Shown piece after piece: positions 18,876 to 28,231 of a stretch of 64,000 nt of DNA. Within the stretch, counting starts at the first letter, position 1. The number at the start of each line of letters is the position of its first letter. Origin of the DNA: Marichromatium gracile (GTDB lineage: Bacteria > Pseudomonadota > Gammaproteobacteria > Chromatiales > Chromatiaceae); assembly GCF_004343155.1 (NCBI RefSeq), contig NZ_SMDC01000013.1, positions 30,730 to 94,729 on the forward strand. The letters are read 5' to 3'. Under the pieces are notes generated by a model, which searched no databases, was not told the DNA's origin, and saw only the letters and a program-made list of their open reading frames with translations. A program made the position numbers and the translations under genes.

Positions 18876-20747
18876 ATGAAGAGTCCCTTGATGCTGGCGG
18901 CGCTGGCCGCGCCCTTGAGCGCCCAGGTCCTGGCCCAGACCGATTCCCAGGTGTTGGAGCCGACGGTGGTCACTGCCACGCGTACCGCCGAGCCGGCGGG
19001 CGAGACCCTGGCCACGGTGAGCGTGATCGATCGCGCCGAGATCGAGCGGCGTCAGGCCCGCTCGGTGCCCGATCTGCTGCGCACCCTGCCCGGCGTGAGC
19101 ATCGCCCAGAACGGCGGTCCCGGCCAGTCGGCCTCGGTGATGCTGCGCGGCACCAATTCCGATCACGTGCTGGTGCTGATCGACGGGGTGCGTGTCGGCT
19201 CGGCCACCCTGGGCACGACCTCGCTGCAGGACCTGCCGGTCGATCAGATCGAGCGCATCGAGGTGGTGCGCGGGCCGCGTTCGAGCCTCTACGGCTCCGA
19301 GGCCATCGGCGGTGTCATCCAGGTCTTCACCCGTCGCGGCGGCGGCGCGCTCACCCCGCGCTTCAGCGTCGGTGTCGGCGAGCTGGGCACCGCCAGCGTC
19401 TCCGGCGGGCTCTCCGGCGGCGGCGAGCACGCCTGGTTCAACCTCGGCGCCAACTTCGAGCAGACCGACGGCATCAACGCCTGCGCCGGTCGCCCCTTCC
19501 CCTATGCCGGTTGCGGCGTCGATCAGCCCGATCGCGACGGCTACAGCAGTCACGGCGTCAGCGCCCGCGCCGGTTATGCCTTCAACGAGCGCGCCGAGGT
19601 CGAATTCCACCTGCTCAGCGCCGAGAGTGCCAACGACTTCGACGGCTCGGCCTTCTCCGGCAACAAGGCCCGCTCCTCGCAGCAGGTCTTCGGCGCCAAC
19701 GCCACCCTGCGCCCGCTCGATGCCTGGACCCTGACGCTCACCGCCGGGCGCAGCTGGGATGATTACCGGGTGTTCTACGACGATGCCGCCGCGGCGGTCT
19801 TCGATCAGTTCGTCGACCGCTTCCAGACCGAGCGCGACAGCCTCTCGCTGCAGAGTGATGTCACCATCGCCGCCGGGCAGCTGGTGAGCCTCGGGATCGA
19901 CTATGTCGACGATCGGGTCAGCGGGACCGTCGACTATGCCGAGGACGCGCGCGACAACCTCGGCGTGTTCGGTCAGTACCAGGGCAGCTTCGGCGCCTTC
20001 GATCTCAAGCTCAGCCTGCGTCAGGACGACAACCAGCAGTTCGGCAGCCACACCACCGGCAGCGCCGCGCTCGGTTATCTGTTCGCCAACGACATCCAGG
20101 TCGCGCTCTCCTACGGCACCGGCTTCAAGGCGCCGACCTTCAACGAGCTCTACTACCCGGGCTTCGGCAACACCGCGCTCGATCCCGAGGAGTCCGAGAG
20201 CATCGAGCTGATGGCCAACGGCCCGCTGCCGCTGCCCGGGCGGATGCGCGGCGACTGGCAGCTGAGCCTCTACCAGACCGAGATCGACGACCTGATCGCC
20301 TATGACTCGGCCATCTTCGCCCCGGCCAACGTCGACTCGGCGCGGATCCGCGGCCTCGAGGCCGCGGCCGATCTCCGCTGGGACGACTGGACGCTGGCCG
20401 GCAACCTCACCCTGCTCGATCCCGAGAACCGCTCCGAGGGCGCCAACGACGGCAATCTGCTGCCGCGTCGCGCCGAGCAGAGCCTGCAGCTCGATCTCGA
20501 TCGCACGCTCGGACGCTGGCGCGCCGGTGCGACCCTGCAACTGGTCGGCGAGCGCTACGACGACCTCGCCAACCAGGTCGATCTCGACGCCTATGCGCTG
20601 CTCGATCTGCGTCTCGAATACGCCTTCAACCCGGCGCTGCGCCTCCAGGGACGGCTCGCCAACGCCCTCGACGAGACCTATGAAACGGCCTATCTGTACA
20701 ATCAGCCCGGTCGCGCGTTCTACCTGACCCTGCGCTACCAGCCCTGA
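18876..20747 (+). CDS. btuB: TonB-dependent vitamin B12 outer-membrane receptor
   Basis: A 623-residue outer-membrane transporter. The start is ATG 18876, preceded by GAGGAGC; an ATG five bases earlier reads into an immediate stop. Signal peptide (LMLAALAAPLSAQVLAQ), TonB box-like EPTVVTATR, plug domain (SVPDLLRTLPGVSIAQNGG; RGPRSSLYGSEAIGGVI) and a 22-strand-type barrel ending in an aromatic-rich strand (FYLTLRYQP). Length is close to E. coli BtuB (614). The riboswitch upstream and cobT-cobC-cobS downstream support cobalamin or cobinamide uptake rather than iron. Confidence 0.93.
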   Translation: MKSPLMLAALAAPLSAQVLAQTDSQVLEPTVVTATRTAEPAGETLATVSVIDRAEIERRQARSVPDLLRTLPGVSIAQNGGPGQSASVMLRGTNSDHVLVLIDGVRVGSATLGTTSLQDLPVDQIERIEVVRGPRSSLYGSEAIGGVIQVFTRRGGGALTPRFSVGVGELGTASVSGGLSGGGEHAWFNLGANFEQTDGINACAGRPFPYAGCGVDQPDRDGYSSHGVSARAGYAFNERAEVEFHLLSAESANDFDGSAFSGNKARSSQQVFGANATLRPLDAWTLTLTAGRSWDDYRVFYDDAAAAVFDQFVDRFQTERDSLSLQSDVTIAAGQLVSLGIDYVDDRVSGTVDYAEDARDNLGVFGQYQGSFGAFDLKLSLRQDDNQQFGSHTTGSAALGYLFANDIQVALSYGTGFKAPTFNELYYPGFGNTALDPEESESIELMANGPLPLPGRMRGDWQLSLYQTEIDDLIAYDSAIFAPANVDSARIRGLEAAADLRWDDWTLAGNLTLLDPENRSEGANDGNLLPRRAEQSLQLDLDRTLGRWRAGATLQLVGERYDDLANQVDLDAYALLDLRLEYAFNPALRLQGRLANALDETYETAYLYNQPGRAFYLTLRYQP

Positions 20748-20761
20748 CCCCGGACGTCGCT

Positions 20762-20780
20762 CCGCCCCGCGTCGGGGCGG
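20762..20780 (+). terminator. Hairpin after btuB
   Basis: Perfect 8-bp stem (20762-20769 with 20773-20780) and 3-nt loop, 15 nt past the btuB stop and without a T run. It may weaken read-through or stabilise the btuB mRNA end before cobT. Confidence 0.35.
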
Positions 20781-20898
20781 GGCCGCCCGGCGAGCAAGGC
20801 CGTCGTGTCCTCGATCCCTTCCCGCCGCCCCGTGCGGCATTCGACCCGTCGCGCCGGTAGTGCGCGACGCTCATCGCTCCCATCCATGAGGTGCGCCC

Positions 20899-21957
20899 AT
20901 GACCCCGACCCTCGACTGGCTCGCCGAGCCCTGTCCCCCGATCGATCAGACCGCCGTGCAGCATGCGCTCGCGCGTCAGGACCAGCTCACCAAGCCACCG
21001 GGCTCGCTCGGTCGGCTCGAGGAGCTGGCGGTGCGTCTGGCCGGCCTGCAACGCACCGCCACCCCGGAGGTCGATCCGGTGCGGGTGCTGTTGTTCGCCG
21101 CCGACCACGGGGTTGCCGCCGAGGGTGTGTCGCGCTATCCCCAGGATGTCACCAAGCAGATGGTCCGCAACATCGCCAATGGTGGGGCGGGGGTCGCGGT
21201 GATGGCCAAGGCGGTCGGCGCTAGGCTCGATATCATCGAGCTGGGCCTGGCCACCGGCTCGGAGGTCGTCGAGGGCGTGCGCTCCGAACCCCTCGGGCCG
21301 GGGAGCGGCAACATCGCCCGCGAGCCGGCGATGACCCCCGAGCAGCTTGCGCGGGCGCTCGACATCGGGCGCGACGCGGTCGATCGCGCCGTCGCCGAGG
21401 GCGTGCGGCTGATCATCGGTGGCGAGCTCGGTATCGCCAACACCACCGCCGCCGCCGCGCTGGGCTGCGCGCTGCTCGATCGCGCCGCCTCCGAGGTGGT
21501 GGGACCGGGGACCGGGCTGGACAGCGCCGGGGTCAACCGCAAGGCCGAGGTGGTGGCGCGTGCGCTGGAGCTGCACGCCAGCGAACCGCGCGACCCGCTG
21601 GAGATGCTGCGCCGGCTCGGCGGTTTCGAGATCGCCGCGCTCGCCGGCGCCTATCTGCGTGCCGCCCAGCGTGGCGTGGTGATGCTGATCGACGGCTTCA
21701 TCGTCTCCTCGGCGGCGCTCGCCGCGGTGCGTCTGCAGCCTGCGGCGCGCGACTGGATGCTGTTCTCGCATCGCTCGGCCGAGCCCGGTCATCGGCTGAT
21801 GATGGAGGCGCTGGAGGCCAACCCGCTGCTCGATCTCGGCTTCCGTCTCGGCGAGGCGACCGGCGCCTGCGCCGCGGTGCCGCTGCTGCGTCTGGCCTGT
21901 GCGGTGCATCGCGACATGGCGACTTTTGACGAGGCCGGAGTGAGCAACGCGTGCTGA
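20899..21957 (+). CDS. cobT: Nicotinate-nucleotide--dimethylbenzimidazole phosphoribosyltransferase
   Basis: A 352-residue cytoplasmic enzyme that makes alpha-ribazole phosphate from dimethylbenzimidazole and nicotinate mononucleotide, for the lower ligand of cobalamin. Family signatures: LTKPPGSLGRLEELA near residue 30, FAADHGVAAEGVSRYPQDVT, IGGELGIANTTAAAAL, and SAEPGHRLMMEAL containing the catalytic Glu. Length equals the Salmonella enzyme. The stop overlaps the cobC start, so the downstream genes are coupled. Confidence 0.96.
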   Translation: MTPTLDWLAEPCPPIDQTAVQHALARQDQLTKPPGSLGRLEELAVRLAGLQRTATPEVDPVRVLLFAADHGVAAEGVSRYPQDVTKQMVRNIANGGAGVAVMAKAVGARLDIIELGLATGSEVVEGVRSEPLGPGSGNIAREPAMTPEQLARALDIGRDAVDRAVAEGVRLIIGGELGIANTTAAAALGCALLDRAASEVVGPGTGLDSAGVNRKAEVVARALELHASEPRDPLEMLRRLGGFEIAALAGAYLRAAQRGVVMLIDGFIVSSAALAAVRLQPAARDWMLFSHRSAEPGHRLMMEALEANPLLDLGFRLGEATGACAAVPLLRLACAVHRDMATFDEAGVSNAC

Positions 21958-22541
21958 GCCTGCGCGGCCGGCTGATCGACCTGCTGCGTCACGGCGAGGT
22001 CGAGGGCGGGAGCCGCCTGCGCGGCAGTTGCGATGATCCGCTGAGCGCGCGCGGCTGGTCGCAGCTGCGCGCGGCCACCGCCGGGCTCGACGAGCCGCGG
22101 CTGGTGGTCAGCTCGCCATTGCAGCGCTGCGCGGCCTTCGCCCGCGAGCTGGCCGCACAGCGCGGGCTCGAGCTGGTGCTCGAACCCGCGCTGGCAGAGC
22201 GTCACTTCGGCGATTGGGAGGGGTGCTCGGCCAGCGAGCTCCCCGAGGATGAACTCTGGCGGCTGTGGGATGACCCGCTCGGCTTCACCCCGCCGGGGGG
22301 CGAGCCGATGTCTGACTTCCTCGCCCGGACCCGCGCGGCCTGGCGCGCGCTGCTCGAGGGCGGCGGGCCGGACGCGCTGGTGGTGACCCACGGCGGGGTG
22401 ATTCGCGCGATCCTCGCCGAGGTGCTGGAGATGCCGCCGCGAGCGATGATCCTGCTCGAGGTCGCCCATGCCGGGCGCAGTCGCGTCCGTGTCCCACCCT
22501 CACCGGGCCGCCCCAGCCTGGTGACCCATCGAGGTCCCTGA
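21951..22541 (+). CDS. cobC: Histidine-phosphatase family protein, probable alpha-ribazole phosphatase
   Basis: A 196-residue histidine phosphatase with catalytic motif LRHGE near residue 14, downstream SSPLQRCAAFA and the second catalytic His in VVTHGGVIRAIL. In this operon its expected role is removing phosphate from alpha-ribazole-5'-phosphate after CobT. GTG 21951 overlaps the cobT stop and its own stop overlaps the cobS ATG (TGATG). The superfamily is broad, so the assignment rests mostly on position. Confidence 0.85.
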   Translation: MLSLRGRLIDLLRHGEVEGGSRLRGSCDDPLSARGWSQLRAATAGLDEPRLVVSSPLQRCAAFARELAAQRGLELVLEPALAERHFGDWEGCSASELPEDELWRLWDDPLGFTPPGGEPMSDFLARTRAAWRALLEGGGPDALVVTHGGVIRAILAEVLEMPPRAMILLEVAHAGRSRVRVPPSPGRPSLVTHRGP

Positions 22542-23290
22542 TGTCCCATCTCGTTCCCTTCTATGCCGCCGGGCGGCTGTTGACCCGGCTGCCCTTTCCC
22601 GACCCCGGCGTGGTCGACCCCGTCGACCAGGGCCGCTCGGTGGCCTGGTACCCGGTTGTCGGGCTGGTGCTCGGCGCGCTGCTCGCGCTCGCCGCGCTCG
22701 CCGCGCAGCACACCGACCCGCTGCTCGGCGCGGCACTGCTGCTCGCCTTCTGGACCTGGTCGACCGGCGGGCTGCACTGCGACGGCCTGGCCGATAGCGC
22801 CGACGCCTGGATCGGCGGACTCGGCGACCGCGCCCGCACCCTGGAGATCATGAAGGACCCGCGCAGCGGGCCGATGGCGGTGGCGGTGCTGGGGCTGGCG
22901 CTGCTGCTCAAGTGGAGCGCGCTGCAGCTGCTCCTCGATGTCGAGGCGGCCTGGCTGCTGCTCTGGGTGCCGCTGCTCGCGCGCGCGGTGCTGCCGCCGC
23001 TGATGCTCACCACCGCCTATGCCCGCGCGCAGGGCATCGTCAGCGATCAGGTCGCCCATCTCGGGCGCACCTGGGCGTGGACGGCGAGCGGCGCGGCCTT
23101 CCTCGGCTGTGTGCTGGTACTCGGTGGGCTGGGGCTGGTGCTGGCCGGGTGTGCCCTGGCGGTGTTGTGGCTGGCGCGTCGCGCCATGCGCGCCCGGCTC
23201 GGCGGCTTCACCGGCGACACCGCCGGCGCCCTGGTCGAGCTGACCGAGATCGCCCTGGTGGTGCTCGCGGCGCTGCTGCTCGGCGGCTGA
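22541..23290 (+). CDS. cobS: Adenosylcobinamide-GDP ribazoletransferase (cobalamin synthase)
   Basis: A 249-residue polytopic inner-membrane enzyme joining alpha-ribazole to adenosylcobinamide-GDP. Recognised by LLTRLPFP near the N-terminus, GGLHCDGLADSADAW with the acidic metal-binding residues, and IMKDPRSGPMAV. About six to seven helices. It is the last gene of the btuB-cobT-cobC-cobS unit. cobU (kinase/guanylyltransferase), needed for its substrate, is not in the window, so the pathway depends on genes elsewhere. Confidence 0.95.
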   Translation: MSHLVPFYAAGRLLTRLPFPDPGVVDPVDQGRSVAWYPVVGLVLGALLALAALAAQHTDPLLGAALLLAFWTWSTGGLHCDGLADSADAWIGGLGDRARTLEIMKDPRSGPMAVAVLGLALLLKWSALQLLLDVEAAWLLLWVPLLARAVLPPLMLTTAYARAQGIVSDQVAHLGRTWAWTASGAAFLGCVLVLGGLGLVLAGCALAVLWLARRAMRARLGGFTGDTAGALVELTEIALVVLAALLLGG

Positions 23291-23305
23291 GCGGCGCCGC
23301 GGCTC

Positions 23306-23707
23306 TCAGCGCACCAGCTGGTGCGGGTCTGCGGCGCAGGCCTCGCGGCACGCGCGATGGCGATTGGTGCAGTAACCGTAAAGGTTCTCGGCGCACGACC
23401 ACCAGGGATAGCCGCAGTCGAGTTCATCGTTGAATGTGCCGACCTCGCTGAGACACCAGCGATAGTCGCGGAAGGCCTCGGTATGGTCGGCCTCGCAGTC
23501 GCGGTAGTCGGCGCGCGCGCTCGCGCGACAGTGCTCGCGCGCGCTGTCGCACTGGCCGATGCAGGCGGCGATGGCGAGCTGACGGTGCAGGGGCTGGTCC
23601 TTCAGCAGCGGGTCGCTGCAGGCGCCGAGCAGGCTCAGCGCCAGGGCCAGCACGACACCACGTCGCGATCGACGAAAGGGATGCGGTGACGATTGGCGCA
23701 GTCTCAT
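23306..23707 (-). CDS. Cysteine-rich lipoprotein of unknown function
   Basis: A 133-residue protein with an Arg-rich N-terminus, hydrophobic stretch and lipobox LLGAC, so a lipid-anchored exported protein. Beyond the lipid-bearing Cys, the mature part has ten further cysteines spaced through a short acidic/aromatic domain (IGQCDSAREHC, RDCEAD, YRWCLSE, LDCGYPWWSCAE, YGYCTNRHRACREAC), suggesting about five disulfides and possible dependence on DsbA/DsbB. I do not recognise the family. The start was taken at ATG 23707, where the lipoprotein signal begins; longer frames upstream lack one. It converges on cobS with a 15-nt gap. Confidence 0.7.
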   Translation of the reverse strand: MRLRQSSPHPFRRSRRGVVLALALSLLGACSDPLLKDQPLHRQLAIAACIGQCDSAREHCRASARADYRDCEADHTEAFRDYRWCLSEVGTFNDELDCGYPWWSCAENLYGYCTNRHRACREACAADPHQLVR

Positions 23708-23891
23708 CGGGAGGCTCCGGGGATGTGACGGTCGCGCCTCGACCCTGGCGCGGTTGCGGTCACTGTAGCGGCAATCGCGCCCCGGCGCATCCGCATGACA
23801 TACAATGGGCGCTCGGGAGCCGCGCCTGACCGCGGCCGGTCGAGGGTCGAGGCGGGCGCGGGCCGCGCCGCCGTCGCCGAGGGAGAACGTC

Positions 23892-24431
23892 ATGTCCAGA
23901 ATCGTCGTGCCCGTCGTGTTGCTCGGTCTGCTTGCAGGGTGTGCGCTGATCTCGCCGCAGCGTCTCGGTGGCATCGCCGTCGAGGTGCCGCCGGAGGAGT
24001 ACGGCAGGCGGCTGTGCGAGCACCTCGAGATCGAGGTCTACGCCACCTGCGTCAGTCAGGTGATCGACAATCTCGAACGTCCCCGTCCCGAGGTGCCCTC
24101 GCCGGGTCGCTCGACCTCGGGGCCGGTGGTGGCGGTGGTCGATGGCGAGGTGTTCAGCGGTGACTACCGTTCGACCCTGTTCACTGGCGAGCTGAATCTG
24201 ACCAGCCCGAAGACCCGTTGTCGCGGTGGTTACAGCGCCTTCTCCGGTGATCCCGCCGCGATCTACGAGCTGTACTGCGAGGACGGGCGCAGCGGCTGGG
24301 CGGATCTGGTGCGCGATCTCAGCGGTCGCAACGGTATCGGCCGGCTCGCCTTCAGCGACGGCGCCGCCGGCCAGCTGGTGTTCGGCCACGCCCCGCTGGG
24401 CAGCGCCGAGCCCTATCCCTACCTGCCCTGA
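23892..24431 (+). CDS. Hypothetical lipoprotein
   Basis: A 179-residue protein with lipoprotein signal VVLLGLLAGC (acylated Cys near residue 17) starting at ATG 23892 behind GGGAGAA. The mature domain has four more Cys (LCEHL, YATCVSQ, KTRCRGG, ELYCEDG) and a beta-rich sequence. No family is recognised. It is divergent from the Cys-rich lipoprotein across 184 nt and its 3' end overlaps the converging coiled-coil gene by 13 nt. Confidence 0.7.
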   Translation: MSRIVVPVVLLGLLAGCALISPQRLGGIAVEVPPEEYGRRLCEHLEIEVYATCVSQVIDNLERPRPEVPSPGRSTSGPVVAVVDGEVFSGDYRSTLFTGELNLTSPKTRCRGGYSAFSGDPAAIYELYCEDGRSGWADLVRDLSGRNGIGRLAFSDGAAGQLVFGHAPLGSAEPYPYLP

Positions 24432-25663
24432 TCGGGGCCGCGCAGACGCTCGGTCAGGCGCAGCATCTCGCGCTGCATCTCCAGGTTCTCGAACGGGCGC
24501 AGCGCCGGGAGCTGGCGCTCCATCAGCGCCTCGAGCAGGCGCTGGCTGGCGCGCACCAGCCCCACCAACTCGCCCGAGAGGCTGACTGTCTGATAGGTGT
24601 TCCAGGCGGTGGCGATGTCGCCGGCGAGCTGCGCGCGCGCGGCGCGGATCTGACGCGCCTGGTCCTCGAGATAGCTCCGATAGACCGCCGCCGCCTCGCC
24701 GGTGACGCGCTGTGCCTCGAGGTTGGCCTCGAGCAGCGCGGTGCGCTCGGGGTTCTGCGCCTTGAGCGTGCGGGTCTCGGCGGCGAGCGTGCGGGCGCGC
24801 TCGGCGATGGCGTCGATGCGCGGCAGGTAGTCGTCCTCGATCTGGCGCTCGATACGGCGGTGGAGGTGCTCCAGGGTCTGCAGCAGCACCACGTAGAGTC
24901 CGTAGTAGCGACGCGCGCTCTCCAGATCCTCGCCGCTCTCGGCGACCAGCTGTTCGAGCTGTTCGGTGAGGGTGCGGACGTTGTCGAAGAGGATGCCGAG
25001 CTCGACGACGTTGTCGCCGACCACGGTCGAGAGCAGGAAGCGCACCTGTTCGTCGTCGATGTCCAGCCCCATGGCACGCAGCTCGGCGGCGAAGCCGCGC
25101 TCGATCGCGGCGATCTCGGCCTCGATCGCGGTGATCTCGCGCTGGTCGCGGGCGATCGCCTCGGCGTGGTCGGCGCGGGTCTTGAGCAGGGTCGATTGCT
25201 CGGGGGCGGTGAGTTGCTGCTGTCTGGACTCGGCGATCTGGGCGCGCAGCTCGACGATGCGGGCGTTGAGTTCGCGGATGCGCGCGCGCTGGGCGAGCGC
25301 CGGCGAGACCGAGAGCAGCGCGACGGCGCGATCGAGCAGGGCATCGATCTCGGTCTGGTTGGAGTCGCGGTCGGGACCGAACCAGGCGCGCTCGGGCAGC
25401 GTCGCCTGGCGCTCGGTGAGGGTCAGCGCCTCCTCCAGCTCGGGGCGCGCCCGCTCCCAGGCACGACCGAGATCGTCGTCATCATCGCCGAGCAGTCGTC
25501 GGGCGTCGGCCGCCGCCTGGTCGGCGAGTTCGCGCGAGCGTTGCCACCACGCGGCGGCGGTGCTCTGGGCGCGCTCCCAGGCATCGGTCTCCGCCTCCTG
25601 CGCCAGGCTCGGCGCGGGCAGGGCGAGTGCGAACAGCAGCGGGGTCAGCAGGATCGGGCGCAT
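24419..25663 (-). CDS. Exported coiled-coil protein of unknown function
   Basis: A 414-residue protein with a Sec-type signal (ILLTPLLFALALPAPSLAQ) beginning at ATG 25663; the frame is open further upstream but only into repeat DNA. The mature protein is almost wholly helical and charged, with long heptad-like stretches (ARIRELNARIVELRAQIAES; EAIARDQREITAIEAEIAAI) and no hydrophobic membrane segment. This resembles periplasmic coiled-coil adaptors or the N-terminal regions of large mechanosensitive-channel proteins, but no channel domain follows. A monocistronic gene by position. Function unknown. Confidence 0.75.
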   Translation of the reverse strand: MRPILLTPLLFALALPAPSLAQEAETDAWERAQSTAAAWWQRSRELADQAAADARRLLGDDDDDLGRAWERARPELEEALTLTERQATLPERAWFGPDRDSNQTEIDALLDRAVALLSVSPALAQRARIRELNARIVELRAQIAESRQQQLTAPEQSTLLKTRADHAEAIARDQREITAIEAEIAAIERGFAAELRAMGLDIDDEQVRFLLSTVVGDNVVELGILFDNVRTLTEQLEQLVAESGEDLESARRYYGLYVVLLQTLEHLHRRIERQIEDDYLPRIDAIAERARTLAAETRTLKAQNPERTALLEANLEAQRVTGEAAAVYRSYLEDQARQIRAARAQLAGDIATAWNTYQTVSLSGELVGLVRASQRLLEALMERQLPALRPFENLEMQREMLRLTERLRGPDQGR

Positions 25664-25743
25664 GGCGGTCGGAGTCGGGCGGTTGCGGAACTCGCCCCAC
25701 TCTAGCAGCGCCGCGCGCGCTTGCCGAGATGAGGATGGGGAAG

Positions 25744-25912
25744 GTTGAACCACAAAGGCGCGAAGGGAAAAAGCCACCAGCCGTCAGCCTCCAGTGAAGA
25801 GGCGGCCGGCCGATGATGACGACGGTTGAAAGCAAGCGCCCACTGGCGGCTGATGACTGGAGGCTGACAGCCCTCACACCTCTTTGCGGCCTTGGCGCCT
25901 TTGTGGTTCAAC
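25744..25912. repeat. Dispersed intergenic repeat, copy 1 (inverted arms)
   Basis: Left arm 25744-25766 reads GTTGAACCACAAAGGCGCGA then AGG; the right arm 25882-25912 is its near-perfect inverse, ending CCTTTGTGGTTCAAC. Inside, CCACCAGCCGTCAGCCTCCA on the left is mirrored by TGGCGGCTGATGACTGGAGG on the right, leaving about 45 unique bases at the centre. It sits between the start of the coiled-coil gene and ffs. The flanks 25664-25743 and 25913-26022 hold nothing else I recognise apart from whatever promoter serves ffs. Confidence 0.75.
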
Positions 25913-26022
25913 CCGTCGGCGTCAGCTGGGCGCTGGTATGCCGTTTGTCTTCCGTGGCGCACTTTGTTAATCTCTCGTGCTCTTGTCGTCATCGTCTGAT
26001 GGCTGCAAGAGCGTTATGGTGA

Positions 26023-26125
26023 CCCGTGTCGGTCCCCTCGCAACGTGAGATCGTGAACCCGGTCAGGCCCGGAAGGGAGCAGCCGCAGCGGTTGAAGCGT
26101 GTGCCGGGGTGTGGCTGGCGCGGGT
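26023..26125 (+). ncRNA. ffs: 4.5S RNA (bacterial small SRP RNA)
   Basis: The SRP RNA core signature GGTCAGGCCCGGAAGGGAGC followed by AGCCGCAG is present near 26061-26085, with GTGTGCCGGG and TGGCTGGC in the distal strand as in E. coli 4.5S RNA. The ends, CCCG at 26023 and CGGG near 26124, pair to close the helix. It binds Ffh for membrane-protein targeting. Position directly before dnaX is common in proteobacteria. Exact ends are estimated from base pairing. Confidence 0.92.
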
Positions 26126-26250
26126 TGCCGCCCCAGATTCCGCGCTGACGCCGGCCTCGGTCCGCGACGCCAGACGCCACCCTTAGGAAGCTCCCCGCGC
26201 TCGCCAGCGTGCGCGCCCTGCAACAGAGTTTCGACCGATTCGAGTCGCGC

Positions 26251-28059
26251 ATGTCCTACCAGGTGCTCGCCCGTAAGTGGCGCCCCAAGTCGTTCGACGA
26301 GATGGTCGGCCAGCAGCATGTGGTGAGGGCGCTCGCCAATGCGCTCGATCGCGGCCAGCTGCATCACGCCTATCTGTTCACCGGTACCCGCGGGGTTGGC
26401 AAGACCACCCTGGCGCGCATCCTCGCCAAGTCGCTCAATTGCGAGCAGGGCGTGAGCGCCCACCCCTGTGGTCGGTGCGCGACCTGTCGCGAGGTCGATG
26501 CCGGGCGCTTCGTCGATCTGATCGAGGTCGACGCGGCCTCGCGCACCAAGGTCGACCAGACCCGTGAGCTGCTCGACAACGTCCCCTATGCGCCGGCGCA
26601 CGGTCGCTGCAAGGTGTATCTCATCGACGAGGTGCACATGTTCTCGGCGCACAGCTTCAACGCCCTGTTGAAGACGCTCGAGGAGCCGCCGCCGCACGTC
26701 AAGTTCCTGCTCGCCACCACCGATCCGCAGCGTCTGCCGGTGACCGTGCTCTCGCGCTGCCTGCAGTTCAACCTGCGCCGCCTGCTGCCCGATGAGATCG
26801 GCGCGCACCTGCGTCATGTGCTCGAGACCGAGGGGCTGGGATTCGAGACGCCGGCGCTGGCCCAGCTCGCGCGCGCCGCCGACGGCAGCATGCGCGATGC
26901 GCTGAGCCTGCTCGATCAGGCGATCGCCTTCGGCGGCGGTCGGCTGGTCGAGTCCGAGGTGCGCGCCATGCTCGGCACCCTCGATGGCGAGGTGGTGCTG
27001 GCGCTGGTCGAGGCGCTGGCCGGTGGCGACGGCGCCGCGCTGCTCGCCGAGGTCGAGCGCGTCGCCGCGCTCACCCCCGATTACGCCGAGCTGCTGCGCG
27101 AACTGATCGCGTTGCTGCATCGTCTGGCGCTGGTCCAGCAGGTGCCGCAGCTGCTCGCCGCCGACGATCCCGATGGCGACCGTCTCCGCGCCCTGGCCGC
27201 GCGCCTCTCGCCCGAGGATGTGCAGCTCTACTACCAGGTCGCGCTGACCGGGCAGGGCGATCTCGCCCTCGCCCCGGACCCGCGCGCCGGACTCGAGATG
27301 GTGCTGCTGCGCGCGCTCGCCTTCCGCCCCGCCTCGCCCGCCGGGCAGCCCGATGGCGCGCCTGCCGCGCGGCGGGCGCCCGATCCGCGCCCCGTCCCCG
27401 AGGCCGCGCCCCGTCCGAGCGCGCCAGCGCCGAGCCGTGGCTCGAGCGCCTCTGGCACGCCACCCTGGGAGGTTGCCGCCCCGGCACCGCCCCCGGCTCC
27501 CGAGCCATCGGCGCCTGCGCCCGTCGCGGCGCCGCCAGCTGCGCCCTCGCCGGGCAGTGCGCCCGCCGCTGGTGTGCCGCCTTGGGAGGTCGCCGACCCG
27601 AGCCCGGCCCCCGAGCCGTCCGCGCCCGAGCCCGTTGCGCCGCCGCCCACGCCTGCCGCCGCCCGTGCCGATCTCGGCTCCCCGGCGCAGTGGCAGCAAC
27701 TCGTCGCCGGGCTGCGGGTGCGCGGTATCGCCGGCGAGCTGGCGCACAATTGTGGTTTTCTCGACTGGGCCGATGGCCGGTTGCTGCTGAGTCTGGACCC
27801 GGCGGTCGAGCATCTGCGCGTGGCCTCGGCCGAGAGTCGCTTGCGCGAGGCGCTCGAGGCCGCGCTCGGCGAACCGGTGCGCCTCGAGTTCCAGGTTGCC
27901 CGCCCCGAACAGGAGACGCTCGCCCAGCGCCGCGTGCGCGAGGCCGAGGCGCGTCAGCGCACGGCCGAGGAGACGATGCACGCCGATCCGGTGGCCGAGC
28001 GGATGCGCGAGCAGTTCGCCGCCGACTGGGTCCCGGGCAGTATCGAGCCGCAGGGCTGA
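26251..28059 (+). CDS. dnaX: DNA polymerase III subunit tau (and possibly gamma)
   Basis: A 602-residue clamp-loader ATPase. The start [15 protein letters not shown] is the family N-terminus. Walker A GTRGVGKT (45-52), zinc cluster CxxxxxxxxCxxC in HPCGRCATC, Walker B region IDEVHMFS, and sensor 1 [10 protein letters not shown]. Domain III follows, then a Pro/Ala-rich linker (about 365-485) and a C-terminal tau domain ([20 protein letters not shown]). No A-rich slippery heptamer of the E. coli kind is seen, so a frameshifted gamma product is not evident. ebfC and recR follow in the usual order. Confidence 0.96.
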   Translation: MSYQVLARKWRPKSFDEMVGQQHVVRALANALDRGQLHHAYLFTGTRGVGKTTLARILAKSLNCEQGVSAHPCGRCATCREVDAGRFVDLIEVDAASRTKVDQTRELLDNVPYAPAHGRCKVYLIDEVHMFSAHSFNALLKTLEEPPPHVKFLLATTDPQRLPVTVLSRCLQFNLRRLLPDEIGAHLRHVLETEGLGFETPALAQLARAADGSMRDALSLLDQAIAFGGGRLVESEVRAMLGTLDGEVVLALVEALAGGDGAALLAEVERVAALTPDYAELLRELIALLHRLALVQQVPQLLAADDPDGDRLRALAARLSPEDVQLYYQVALTGQGDLALAPDPRAGLEMVLLRALAFRPASPAGQPDGAPAARRAPDPRPVPEAAPRPSAPAPSRGSSASGTPPWEVAAPAPPPAPEPSAPAPVAAPPAAPSPGSAPAAGVPPWEVADPSPAPEPSAPEPVAPPPTPAAARADLGSPAQWQQLVAGLRVRGIAGELAHNCGFLDWADGRLLLSLDPAVEHLRVASAESRLREALEAALGEPVRLEFQVARPEQETLAQRRVREAEARQRTAEETMHADPVAERMREQFAADWVPGSIEPQG

Positions 28060-28231
28060 GTCCGCGCATGCCGGGCGCTGGCCGCTGTCATGCCTCCCCG
28101 CGTCCGCTCGAGCCATGTATCCTTGCGTCCGGTCGCGACGCGCACACCGCCCCGGGCCAGCGCTCCGTCATGCGCTGTCCCTTGCCGGGGGCGCGATGTC
28201 CCCAATCATCCGTCAACGAGGTAGATCCAAG

